A DNA stretch of 64,000 bases from Marchantia polymorpha subsp. ruderalis (Eukaryota > Streptophyta > Marchantiopsida > Marchantiales > Marchantiaceae): assembly GCA_037833965.1 (NCBI GenBank), contig AP031351.1, positions 508,501-572,500 of the forward strand. Direction: 5' to 3'. How positions within the stretch are numbered: the stretch's first letter is position 1; every line of letters begins with the position of its first letter. The notes below the pieces were generated by a model that saw only the letters and a list, made by a program, of their open reading frames with translations, was not told the origin of the DNA and searched no databases. Shown piece after piece: positions 36,143 to 46,093 of the stretch. A program made the position numbers and the translations under genes.

Positions 36143-36382
36143 TCAGTGGCCGCTCTTGGACCCATGTCCATGTCCACCGTCATGACCAGCTCCATGTCCG
36201 TGACCGTGACCGTGACCGTTCCAAGGGTGCCGCCACCCCATCAACACAGCTCCATCATTCTTCGCCCTGTACATGATCCACAGCCACATCACAGCGCACA
36301 ATCCCTGGCCTGTCCTCGTTTGCCAAGCCTTGGGTGCGTGCAAGGTTAGATCGGCAAACTTCTGACCGTGTCCGCCTGCCAT
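36143..36382 (-). CDS. Mitochondrial complex I subunit, NDUFB2-like (AGGG family)
   Basis: A single open frame of 79 residues from ATG at 36382 to TGA at 36143. It matches the plant NDUFB2-like subunit in length and layout: a short glycine-rich start (MAGGHGQ), the segment LHAPKAWQTRTGQGLCAVMW, a single membrane helix (about 27-40, AVMWLWIMYRAK), the conserved GWRHPWNGHG, and a His/Gly-rich tail. The family is an accessory subunit of the membrane arm of respiratory NADH dehydrogenase. No cleaved presequence is evident, as in homologues. The tail has an alternating GH run followed by GAGHDGGHGHGSKSGH, longer and more repetitive than I recall for flowering-plant members. Introns in the UTRs cannot be excluded. 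Confidence 0.9.
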   Translation of the reverse strand: MAGGHGQKFADLTLHAPKAWQTRTGQGLCAVMWLWIMYRAKNDGAVLMGWRHPWNGHGHGHGHGAGHDGGHGHGSKSGH

Positions 36383-38493
36383 CGCTGCTCTCCGAATTCC
36401 GATTCACTTCGGTGAATCAGCAGCAACGCTCCGTGAGTGATAGATCGACCGACCAATTCGCCTGGTGCCAATTCCGCAGAACGACGACACGGGTCAGAAG
36501 AGCATCAATCAAAATGCCTTTAAGCCACCAATCGGAAGTTCCTTCTCCCAGCGTCTAGAGGATTGCAGCAAGTGAATCTGATGCTGGGCAGAATTGCTAT
36601 GCTCCAACTCACCGAGAACGAATTGCTCCTCGTGCCGTTACTAGATCTCCAGACTCGAGCGCCTGAAATGACTGCCCTGTCTCATATTCGGAGATTCGGC
36701 ACCCTTGAAACATGGACGGGTTTTCGACGCTAACTTATCAAGCTACGGTCGTGTACAAGACTATAGTTGCCCTACTTTCTTTTTACTTTATTTATATAGT
36801 CCTATATTTCTATTCCAAAGTTAACCTTACAACAAATCATATAAGTGTTGCTCTGTTTGTCTACTTGTGACTCAATATGTTTGTAGAAGATACATATTTC
36901 AAATTTTAGAATAATGTACTGAATAGATTTATAAGTGTATACTCTTAATGAAATTAAAATTTATTTAAAATATAAATTAAAGTACACACTTAAAGCATAA
37001 GGCTTGAAATAAAAACTCATAATTCTAAAAATATGATACATATAAAAGACTCTATCAACGGAACATTCTCTTAAATGCTCTGAATGTATCCCATACAATA
37101 TACACACATCTCGTAACAAATTCAAAATCTTATACTCTCTTCTTATAATTCACGAATCTATGTATGAAGATTTATGCAAGGAGTTTGGGGCCGGTCAGAT
37201 AAATCCAAGTTCCGCTCTTGGTTTGGTTGATTTTACAGCAGAGTTTCAATGCATGCGATTTTTATGCAGTCCAAGTTTACAGAGTTTAATCTGTCTCTCG
37301 ACATGTTTCAAGCAAATGGTTTACTAGCGGATACTGACGAGGACGCTGCTAAGGTTACGAAGCCCGTGAAGATGGTTAAGTTGGAGTCTCAAGACTTAAT
37401 GATGCTGGATGCAGATGAGGTGCAATGAGGAAGCGTACGTTCTCCTCACTCCTCAGGGTACTTTGTACTTTGCTTCGAGCTCTTCGGTTACGTCCGTCTA
37501 CATATATCACTCGATCCGGGAGTCCATGAAACTCTTAGCTCTAGCCACGATCGAGAGCTGGATGATTGAACTTCTCTCATTCCACTTTAGATCAATATAT
37601 ATATTGTGTAGCCTTCATGAAAATGTATTATTCTCATTCTTTTTCATTTACTTCTAGGTATTGCTATCTATATACATGAATTTATTAACAAAACTTAATA
37701 CATCGATTAACACTCATTTTTTGTTTAGTGTAACACATTGAAATATTAACCTCCATGTACTTGTATATATTTTAATTATTTATTCTCATTTTATTCTAAT
37801 AATTCAGATTAACAAAATATTATGGGTTGCATAATATATCTTTTATATTATTGAAGCTAAAAGAAACGTTTCACTAATTTTTTTAATCCATGTCCAATCC
37901 TTGATGAGGTATTACCTTGAATTTTAGTGTCTACTTGGCACCACAAATTATTTCAAAACTGTTAGGGAACTAACTAATTGAAACATGTTATACTCCAATC
38001 AAATTTGGACTTTCATGCAGAGCTAGAAGTGAGTATTATTCCAGCGCTGAACATCAGTAAATCGGCATCATTGCTACATGAAGGACCAAAAAAAAACACA
38101 ATCTGATTTGAATCAAGAAACGGAAAAATATTCATATTACCTCACTTTGATGTGAAACTCACAATAGTTAGAGAAAGAGCCCAACTCAAAAAGTATCAAG
38201 TGGTGGTAATAATCGTATGTTTGATGTAATGGATATGCTCTGGATTTGCCTATACGATAAATCCACTTCATCCTTTGATGTCCGAAAACCATCCTCACAA
38301 CGTCCTTGCGAAACCATGATCCTGATTTCATGGGTACGAAATATGTCAATTGCATTCTCTTAATGATTTTCTACTGTAATATAACACTCAAAATTTGTAA
38401 TCGAGAGTTTCTTCTGGGACCGAGGTTAAGGCACTTATTATCAGTCGCGTCTAGCCCAGAATTTGACAGCGATGGCTAAACAAAAGCATTCAA
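36383..38493. other. Promoter side of the complex I subunit gene, then AT-rich intergenic DNA
   Basis: About 36383-36720 is GC-richer and probably includes the promoter and 5'UTR of the minus-strand NDUFB2-like gene. From 36.75 to 38.45 kb the DNA is AT-rich with no recognisable gene. Confidence 0.4.
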
Positions 38494-38801
38494 TTCCCGC
38501 ACATATAGTCTTAGGGTTGCACCCGTCAATACGGAAATTCGAATTTGCGAAACCCAGAAATCAATTCAATCAATATGTGCTTATCGCTAACTATTTGCCG
38601 ACTACGCCCACCGGTTTCAATACTTTCGCCAATCCTTCGGTTTTCGAAAGAGACCTGACCCTTCATGCAGCCCCTGGAGACTTCCACTCCGTGCAGATCT
38701 GCTCTTTCATTTGGCCGATGCAGCAATCGACGGGAATCGTTTCACATTGTCAACAGTAGATCTCAGTTCCGAGGAAAGAACTCCCGGGGGAGAATGCCAA
38801 A

Positions 38802-38851
38802 AAAATTTGGACCATTTCTCGATTTGTGCGTGTCATCCTTGCGCAGGGGCC

Positions 38852-38883
<32 letters not shown>

Positions 38884-38903
38884 TCGGATGTCCCCGAAGG
38901 GAC
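38802..38903 (-). ncRNA. U6 spliceosomal snRNA, copy 1
   Basis: Reads on the minus strand as canonical plant U6, 102 nt: 5' stem-loop GTCCCTTCGGGGACATCCG, the ACAGAGA box that pairs with the 5' splice site, the AGC/GATGAC catalytic and telestem region, and the 3' end GGTCCAAATTTT. A T7 run at 38799-38805 ends transcription by RNA polymerase III. All core motifs are intact, so the gene looks functional. It is carried in the left arm of an inverted repeat. Confidence 0.97.
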
Positions 38904-38927
38904 GAGAGGGGGGCCGCAGCAGCTGAG

Positions 38928-38933
38928 TATATA
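38928..38933 (-). promoter_or_regulatory. TATA box of U6 copy 1
   Basis: TATATA lies 25-30 bases upstream of the U6 start on the minus strand, the standard plant U6 TATA position. A possible degenerate upstream sequence element (AAACCATACGC on the transcribed orientation) ends about 23 bases further upstream, the spacing that in plants directs polymerase III, but it matches the USE consensus poorly. Confidence 0.7.
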
Positions 38934-39248
38934 CAACAATTCTAAAATGTTACTAAGCGTATGGTTTCAATACTGTTTTGAAGCCACGTTTCTCGACGTA
39001 GGTCATTCTTTCGATTGTGCACTGTTCCAAGAAGCCAATTCCTTAACCGCCCGGTAGTTTACGTCCCTAGGCTTTGAAGATTGTTTTTGGTGTGGCCATT
39101 ATATGTGGCGACATGTTCCTTCTCCTCAACCCCATATTATGCAGTTTCATATACTGCTTCTGTAGACTACGTAATCATGTACATCTAGCTGGACTCACAT
39201 ATACACATTGTTTTCCTTTGACAAGACTTTTGGGAAAAATCCTACCAT

Positions 39249-41333
39249 ATATGTATATATATACACAACCTATGAAGAACTTGAATGAAGAGTTTATTTT
39301 GTACCATTCATTCATGATTGTTTCAAAATGATTTTGGAAACATGAATTAGAATACTTTTCAAGTTCAAAGATTTTAATACTTTTATAGAAATTAAACTCT
39401 TCAATGTATGAAGCAACTCAGATAAGATAAGTGAAATGAATGAACTCATCATTTAGCAAATAATGGTATGGCAAGTGAACACAACCTTCATGCTCAATAC
39501 ATCGTTGGATAGGATAAAATAATGTTGTAAGAAAAATTCAGATTGGACATAATCTATTGAGTGTGATTTGACTAATAAACATGAGTCCAACAAGAATAGT
39601 CTCAAATAAGAAGACACTTGAATCAATCAAATACACGAACAAAATTTGGTAATGCGTGTGTTTCACGAAACTGATTGCTTTCATCATATGCATAATCTGG
39701 ACAGATAGAGAAAAACACTAGATGGTAATTCACAAAAAACATCACTTGATCTGGTAGTTCTATGTTGTGAACTTTTTCATGAGTACATTATCTAACAAGC
39801 CATGCATGTGGCGGCTCCTATATATGGTCAATAAAAATAACCAACAAGAACTGCGCATTTTGTTAACACATCAAAGTATGAGTACTGTATTCGACGGGGC
39901 ACTTGTAGATCATAGAGCCTGCATACATAATGATCATAGCGTTTTCAACTGAAATTTTTCTAGATGTTGAAATAATTCAACTCTAGTAATGAAAAAATAG
40001 CTCACAAAATTTGATGAGATACAAACATGGAAGATGATTGAACTCATAAAGATGAAGACAAGCCACTGAATGCATATAGACGTAGTAAATGAAGACTCTC
40101 TCACATGATAGAATCATGAGTAGCCATATCACACATGGCAAATTTGTGAATCAAAATGACTTAACATATGTATAGGATTGATTGAGAGGAGCTAGTTTTC
40201 CAGTTTACGATGATTTCAACTCTACTCATTATCTGGGAAATTTCTGTACAACAACATTTGAAACATATTCGAAATGGATTTAAATAAAACTTTTTTGATT
40301 GAATGACCATTCATCAAATGACCATTCAACAAATACATTCATCTTAATATATGCATTCCAGAAATCATATTCGACTATTTCGTTTTCAATTGGTTCTTTC
40401 TCAGCCGAAAATTGCATCACTGATATGATACGAAAAGGTATATGATCAAATCGAGATCTTGCAACTTCATTTATGTTGGGTAAAATGATTTGAAGATCAT
40501 CGTAGATTATTAGATAATCCAAGTAGCAAAATACAAGTTGTAGAAAGAATTGGAGAGGCTTGGTGCATTTATTATTGAATTGGCGCTGTTGAAAAAATAT
40601 TGTCAGATGTTGCGAATACAGTGTGCACCAGATAAATCAGTGTAACTTGGAAACACAACATTATTGATCATTCTTAATCTATCTGAAACAAAATGCCAAA
40701 CATGTTCCAAGTTCAAATGATGTATTGGCAGATATTTTGAACATATTTTGCCATTTGACTTAAAGTTTAATGTATGTGTTAACCACAAGGTATAAATTTG
40801 AGCTATTCTATTGAGGATGTAATTAAATTCGTGAAAAATCGTATGAAATATCACCTTAATGTTACGAAAAGGTATCTTGATATTATGAAGAAGATATTTA
40901 GATGTGGAATGTAGCTTAATGTCCTTCTGAGTTTAGTTTGAACTTCACTCCATAAATTATACTGATGTGATATCTGTATGATTTTTCATCCTAGATTGTG
41001 TTACTTGTTTAGATGATATTCATTCCATGTTGAACTACGTATCCACTTTGAAAGCTACCTATATGTTTCGCATCCAATAAGCATCATACTCTGGCTTTTT
41101 CATATACTTAAAGCCAAGCATGATGGAGTGAAATGGTTGGGGTAGGATATATATTGATCACTGAGTATCTCAGTTATTCGAAACAAAAGAAAACAAAAAT
41201 CATTACTATTTTTTTGGCCAGAATCATGTGTATCGTACTAGAAAGAAGCTTGCTGAGATGCACATTCCACTTCTTTGAGAAGATGATCCTTGGAAAAGAA
41301 AGTAGTTTCAAGAATTTGAACATGTCTACTGAG
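39249..41333. other. AT-rich spacer between the two U6 arms
   Basis: 2085 bp of AT-rich single-copy sequence separate the arms. Frames up to 84 codons exist on both strands without family similarity. The U6 genes point away from this... copy 1 is transcribed rightward-to-left and copy 2 left-to-right, so their promoters face the spacer and the genes diverge. Confidence 0.6.
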
Positions 41334-41648
41334 ATGGTAGGATTTTTCCCAAAAGTCTTGTCAAAGGAAAACAATGTGTATATGTGAGTCCAGCTAGATG
41401 TACATGATTACGTAGTCTACAGAAGCAGTATATGAAACTGCATAATATGGGGTTGAGGAGAAGGAACATGTCGCCACATATAATGGCCACACCAAAAACA
41501 ATCTTCAAAGCCTAGGGACGTAAACTACCGGGCGGTTAAGGAATTGGCTTCTTGGAACAGTGCACAATCGAAAGAATGACCTACGTCGAGAAACGTGGCT
41601 TCAAAACAGTATTGAAACCATACGCTTAGTAACATTTTAGAATTGTTG

Positions 41649-41654
41649 TATATA
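41649..41654 (+). promoter_or_regulatory. TATA box of U6 copy 2
   Basis: TATATA at -30 to -25 relative to the U6 start at 41679. The candidate upstream element AAACCATACGC lies at about 41615-41625, leaving 23 bases to the TATA box, the polymerase III spacing of plant snRNA promoters. Its match to the usual plant USE is weak. Confidence 0.7.
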
Positions 41655-41678
41655 CTCAGCTGCTGCGGCCCCCCTCTC

Positions 41679-41698
41679 GTCCCTTCGGGGACATCCGA

Positions 41699-41730
<32 letters not shown>

Positions 41731-41780
41731 GGCCCCTGCGCAAGGATGACACGCACAAATCGAGAAATGGTCCAAATTTT
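41679..41780 (+). ncRNA. U6 spliceosomal snRNA, copy 2
   Basis: Plus-strand copy with the same 102-nt canonical plant U6 sequence: 5' stem-loop, ACAGAGA box, catalytic stem region and the GGTCCAAATTTT end, followed by a T7 terminator at 41777-41783. It is carried in the right arm of the inverted repeat and diverges from copy 1. Because its promoter lies in the same 755-bp arm, both copies should be equally active. Confidence 0.97.
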
Positions 41781-42384
41781 TTTGGCATTCTCCCCCGGGA
41801 GTTCTTTCCTCGGAACTGAGATCTACTGTTGACAATGTGAAACGATTCCCGTCGATTGCTGCATCGGCCAAATGAAAGAGCAGATCTGCACGGAGTGGAA
41901 GTCTCCAGGGGCTGCATGAAGGGTCAGGTCTCTTTCGAAAACCGAAGGATTGGCGAAAGTATTGAAACCGGTGGGCGTAGTCGGCAAATAGTTAGCGATA
42001 AGCACATATTGATTGAATTGATTTCTGGGTTTCGCAAATTCGAATTTCCGTATTGACGGGTGCAACCCTAAGACTATATGTGCGGGAACTCCACAGCGGA
42101 GGCTGTGAAGTTTTTATCTATGGTGGTTTATTTTGCGTTATAGAATTTTCTCGCTGGCCGATTGAGGTATTCTTGCTATCGCACAAAGTTGTCATTGCCG
42201 ATCAAAATATCATGTAGCTGGTAAATAAAATACTAAGTGAACGGCTGTCTTGTGATACTTAGCGATTCTTATCTCACATATGTTCTGTCAAACTTTCAGA
42301 TAGTGTTGAATCTAAAGGCGTCTATGCATCAAATCTTGCTACTCTAAAACATTATATCCAAGTACAAAAACTTTTGTTATACAA

Positions 42385-42935
42385 ATCACTCCATCTCATG
42401 CTCTTCGACACAAAAGTCAAGCATGATAATATCAATAATGCATCATCATTCTAAGATCATTAAAACTTGTTCTCTTATCAACGGAAAGACTCTCCAACAT
42501 AGAAGTCAAGCAAGATACAATCAATAATTACATGATCATGCTCAAATTGTTAAAACTCGCTTTTGTATCAACAAAAAGTATCTCAAACATAAAAGTCAAG
42601 CAAGATATAATCAATAATACATCATCATCTTAAGATGATTATAACTCGCTCTCTTGCCAATAGAAGTACTCTCCAACATAAAAGTCAAGCAAGATACACT
42701 CTATAATTACATGATCATGTTGAGATTACTAAAAACCACTCTTGTATCAACAAAAAGTATCTCCAACTCAAAAGTCAAGCAAGATACGATCAATAATTAC
42801 ATCAACATGCTAGGATATTTAAAACTTGCTCGTTTATCAACCAAAATACTTTCCAACATAGAAGTCAAGCAAAATACGATTGATAATACATCATCATGCT
42901 TTAAAATTGACTCTCTTTCAACTAATTATTTGAAA
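42385..42935. repeat. 90-bp tandem satellite, about six copies
   Basis: The landmark AAGTCAAGCA recurs at about 42414, 42503, 42593, 42682, 42772 and 42862, giving a period of 89-90 bp. Each unit contains CAAGATA, CAATAATTACATSATCATG-like and AAAACTYGCTC blocks, with 10-20% divergence between units. One frame (42654-42941) stays open through the array only because of the period; it is not a gene. Confidence 0.9.
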
Positions 42936-45243
42936 CAATGAATTTTTGATAATTAACAATTTCAATGTAATTCATTGTCTACAACTATTAACCTCAGTCT
43001 TCACAATTGGTCTGCAACTTAATCAATTCCAAATTTTGTACTTTTAACTATTTTTTATATTGAATGTGATAATAAACAAAAAAACCATTAACAATGACAA
43101 AAAAAATAACAAAGCATACAAGTTAAACAAATCAATTTAGGATTAATTGAATTTAAGTACAAGAATTGAGTTATTACAAGCATTAAATTTAACATCTGCT
43201 TATACAATGTGTTAAAATATGAAGTTATAAAAATTTTATTTTACTTCAAGCAAAAAAAAAAAGGAATTTTTTTTTTATTTACAATTTTATTATAATTGCA
43301 ATGTGGTTATTGAATTTTCACTAGTTATCAAATCTTTGTAAGTGAAATTAATAGCTAGATTTTGTTGTTTACAACAACAAAAATTGCAAAGTTTTCATCA
43401 TGATTTATATCAAATATCAATCAACCTATAGACTATATATGAATACATAACAAGTACATGCTCAAAGTTTCATTACTTTATGTTCTGAGCATAAGAAAAA
43501 AAATTGATTTTTAATTTATAGAACAAAATTGCAAAAAATCTATGAAAACTATAATTTGTTGAAAAAAAATTCAATCTTGATCTACAAATATTTTCAAGAA
43601 ATGTGTTTGTCTCACAACCTTGTTGAAAATATCATAATTGATGAGAGTAGATTGTATTTGAAAACTTGATAGTTTGATAAGATTTTATAATTAACATCAA
43701 AAATATCAAATATAAGATTCATTACAATTGAAAAATCCATTTAAAAAAAACAAGAAAAGAAAAAAATTGTTGAGATGATTGCAAATGACAAATTCAAATC
43801 CTTATACTGAAGATATGATATTTATTACATTAAGCAGAACTCGCAAAAAGAATATTTTTTAAATGCATAAAATGGGTTTTGTTTGATTTATTAATATAGA
43901 AGAGTAAGAATAAAAAAACTATGTGAATACTTCCATAATTATAGTTACGTGAGAAAATAATATCAAATAGTATTATAATAGACAAGATACTTATAAAGAG
44001 TTTAATTAGATATTTATAGACGTGTCATCAAAACATGTGGATGAAAAATCTATTTTTTAATAAAGGTTCAAAATTTTCTATATCAAAGTTTTAAGTAAGT
44101 ACATTTGAAATTGATCAAAGTATTGTGACATATCTTTGAAGCTAAAAAAATTAGAACTGAATTTAGACCTATCAAATACTATCGCATTGAAATGAATTAT
44201 CTTGTTGTGAATTCAGGGAATAATAATAAGAATTTTTTAAAAGTAATTTTAATAATTTATCACTTGAGTTTCATTTTTAAAATTCATGAATCTTTATCAC
44301 AAACATTTTTTATTGCAGTGAAGAATAACAACTAAAGTAAAATGATGAATCGTGAATTTGTGTTAAATACATGTAATTCTTTCAGCTATTTATTTATTCA
44401 TGCAGAACATTTTGAACTCCAAGACAAAAAATTCATGGAAAAAAAATCTAAAATTATATCTTGATTGTAAAAAATAAAAAATAAAAACTAAAAATTATAC
44501 TTTTTGAAAAATATTTTAAAGTTGAAATCAATCTCATAAAAGCTTTTGGTTAAAAATATATGAATATTGCTAAAAAATGTAATAAATCACCAAAATATAT
44601 TTTATGTAATAGAAATTAATATTTTTAAAATAAAATATTTCAATTTAAATTACCTAAATAATTCTCTATCAAATTCAAAGTATTAAAATGAAAAAAAAAC
44701 TTATTAAAGGTTTCATAAAGGAAAAATATAATAAGAATCTTCACAATGGGAGTCAAATTTTTATTTATATATAGAAATAAAATTTTCAAATTGAAAAAGT
44801 GTAAGAGCATGAGAATATTAATAAAAATTTACATTTATCATCAAATATGGATTGAAAGAATCATAAATGCTTAGACAAATTTCTAAACGTTGAATTTTTG
44901 TTTGAAAGCAATTTTCAGTGAGCAAGTTCAAGTTTATGAAGCTTTTTATGAATGAGAATTTTTGTAAAATAGATGGGTTTACAAATTGATCAGATTCATG
45001 ATCAGAAAATCAAACCCAAAAATATATTTAATTGATATTAAAATTAATTATAATTTTCTATGCTTTAAAATAATTTTTATGTGTTATTTTAAATAAAAAA
45101 TATCTTGTTTTGATTTTTCTTGATAATATTCATACAATGATTCTTATGAGCAAGTTATATATAATTATTTTTTTAAAGCAAGAATTAAATATTTTGCACA
45201 TTGAATAAAATATTTAGTTCAAAAGTGTTTCTAAAAAAATTAA
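42936..45243. other. Extremely AT-rich DNA, no gene recognised
   Basis: No frame of note on either strand; long A and T runs throughout. It looks like old repeat-derived heterochromatin (inference). Confidence 0.55.
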
Positions 45244-46085
45244 GGTAGTGGCTAGTTCTCCTTCACTTTGGCTAATTAGCACTCACCCTACTATACTCTT
45301 GTCTGTGATTGGTCGATGCAGATTATAGCTTTCATGGGATGGATCGTCGCTACTTCTAAAACAGTGTGTTCTTCGTGAGTTGGCGGCGTTTTTTTCTTTC
45401 CGCTCTGCGTCAAAGTCACCTCCGTGATAGACGCCACGTCAAAGCCTTTGTGGGAAGACATGGTATCATGAGGTTCTATGAAACCAAAGTGATTAGAAGC
45501 GGGGCAAGCTCCAAACAAGACACCAAACGGAAAGAATGGAATGCCTCTTCATTGGTAAGGAATTATTAATGCTCGGTGACTGTGACTATCATGCATGTCA
45601 AAGCACACTAATAATCTTCTCTTTGTGTACATGTTATCTCCGTTCAATCAAATTTATTTCAACAAAATATCTTTGATGGTTCCTCATTCGTCTCGCACTC
45701 GATCAAGATCCCTACATCTGTCCGATTATTTGTGAGTTCGGACTACGTCTTCCCAACCATTCAAAAGCACTTGCTGACCTTCAAAAGCTCGGTATATTCC
45801 ATTTGAATATACGCTTGCTGCAGTTACGGGACATACATTCTGAACCTTTCCGAGAATTGAGCCAAGGAGGCAGGCTTTGACGTGGCAGGCGTGGTGTCTG
45901 CCACGAAGGTGGCTTTGACGTAGAGTAGAAAGAAAGAAACTCTGCCAACTCACGAATAACATCCTATTTTAAAAAGTAAGGGAACCCACCCCATGAAAGC
46001 TATAACCCTGCATCAACTAATCACGGTAGAAAGAATAGTAGGACATGAGCTAATTAGCCAAAAGTGAGATTGAATAGTAGCTTCC
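45244..46085. mobile_element. Foldback transposon with arms of about 210 bp and 8-bp target duplication
   Basis: The ends are long inverted repeats: left arm 45244-45450, right arm about 45870-46085. Shared blocks in order from each end include CACTTT, GGCTAATTAGC, GATGCAG, TATAGCTTTCATGGG, TTCTTCGTGAGTTGGC-like and CCACGTCAAAGCC. The element is flanked by AAAATTAA on both sides (45236-45243 and 46086-46093), an exact 8-bp duplication. The termini (GGTAGTGGCTAG and GGAAGCTACTAT) resemble those of the compound MITE at 30876-31215. Similar translated frames on opposite strands (45366 and 45962) are explained by the arms and are not genes. The middle 400 bp is non-coding. Confidence 0.85.
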
Positions 46086-46093
46086 AAAATTAA

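Larger units (their letters stand above)
38494..39248. repeat. Left arm (755 bp) of the U6 inverted repeat
   Basis: This segment, from TTCCCGCACATATAG to CCTACCAT, is the reverse complement of 41334-42088. Both arms are exactly 755 bp, and translated frames in them are identical (for example the 130-codon frames at 38665-39057 plus and 41525-41917 minus), so the arms are essentially 100% identical. Flanking bases outside the arms do not match. Confidence 0.95.
41334..42088. repeat. Right arm (755 bp) of the U6 inverted repeat
   Basis: Reverse complement of 38494-39248, with the same length and apparently the same sequence. The match stops abruptly at ATGGTAGG on the inner side and GCGGGAA on the outer side. 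No target-site duplication or terminal repeat of a transposon was seen at the arm ends, so an inverted segmental duplication or gene conversion is more likely than transposition. Confidence 0.95.

Noticed and set aside
38665-39057. 130-codon frames repeated at 41525-41917
   Set aside because: The identical frames run through or opposite the U6 gene and recur only because the arms are duplicated; they are not protein genes.
42385-42935. Regular 90-bp repeats considered as a CRISPR array
   Set aside because: Units are contiguous, diverged along their whole length and lack a short conserved repeat with unique spacers; the context is a plant nuclear genome.
45366-45962. Two similar short frames on opposite strands
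   Set aside because: Their similarity is fully explained by the inverted arms of the foldback element.
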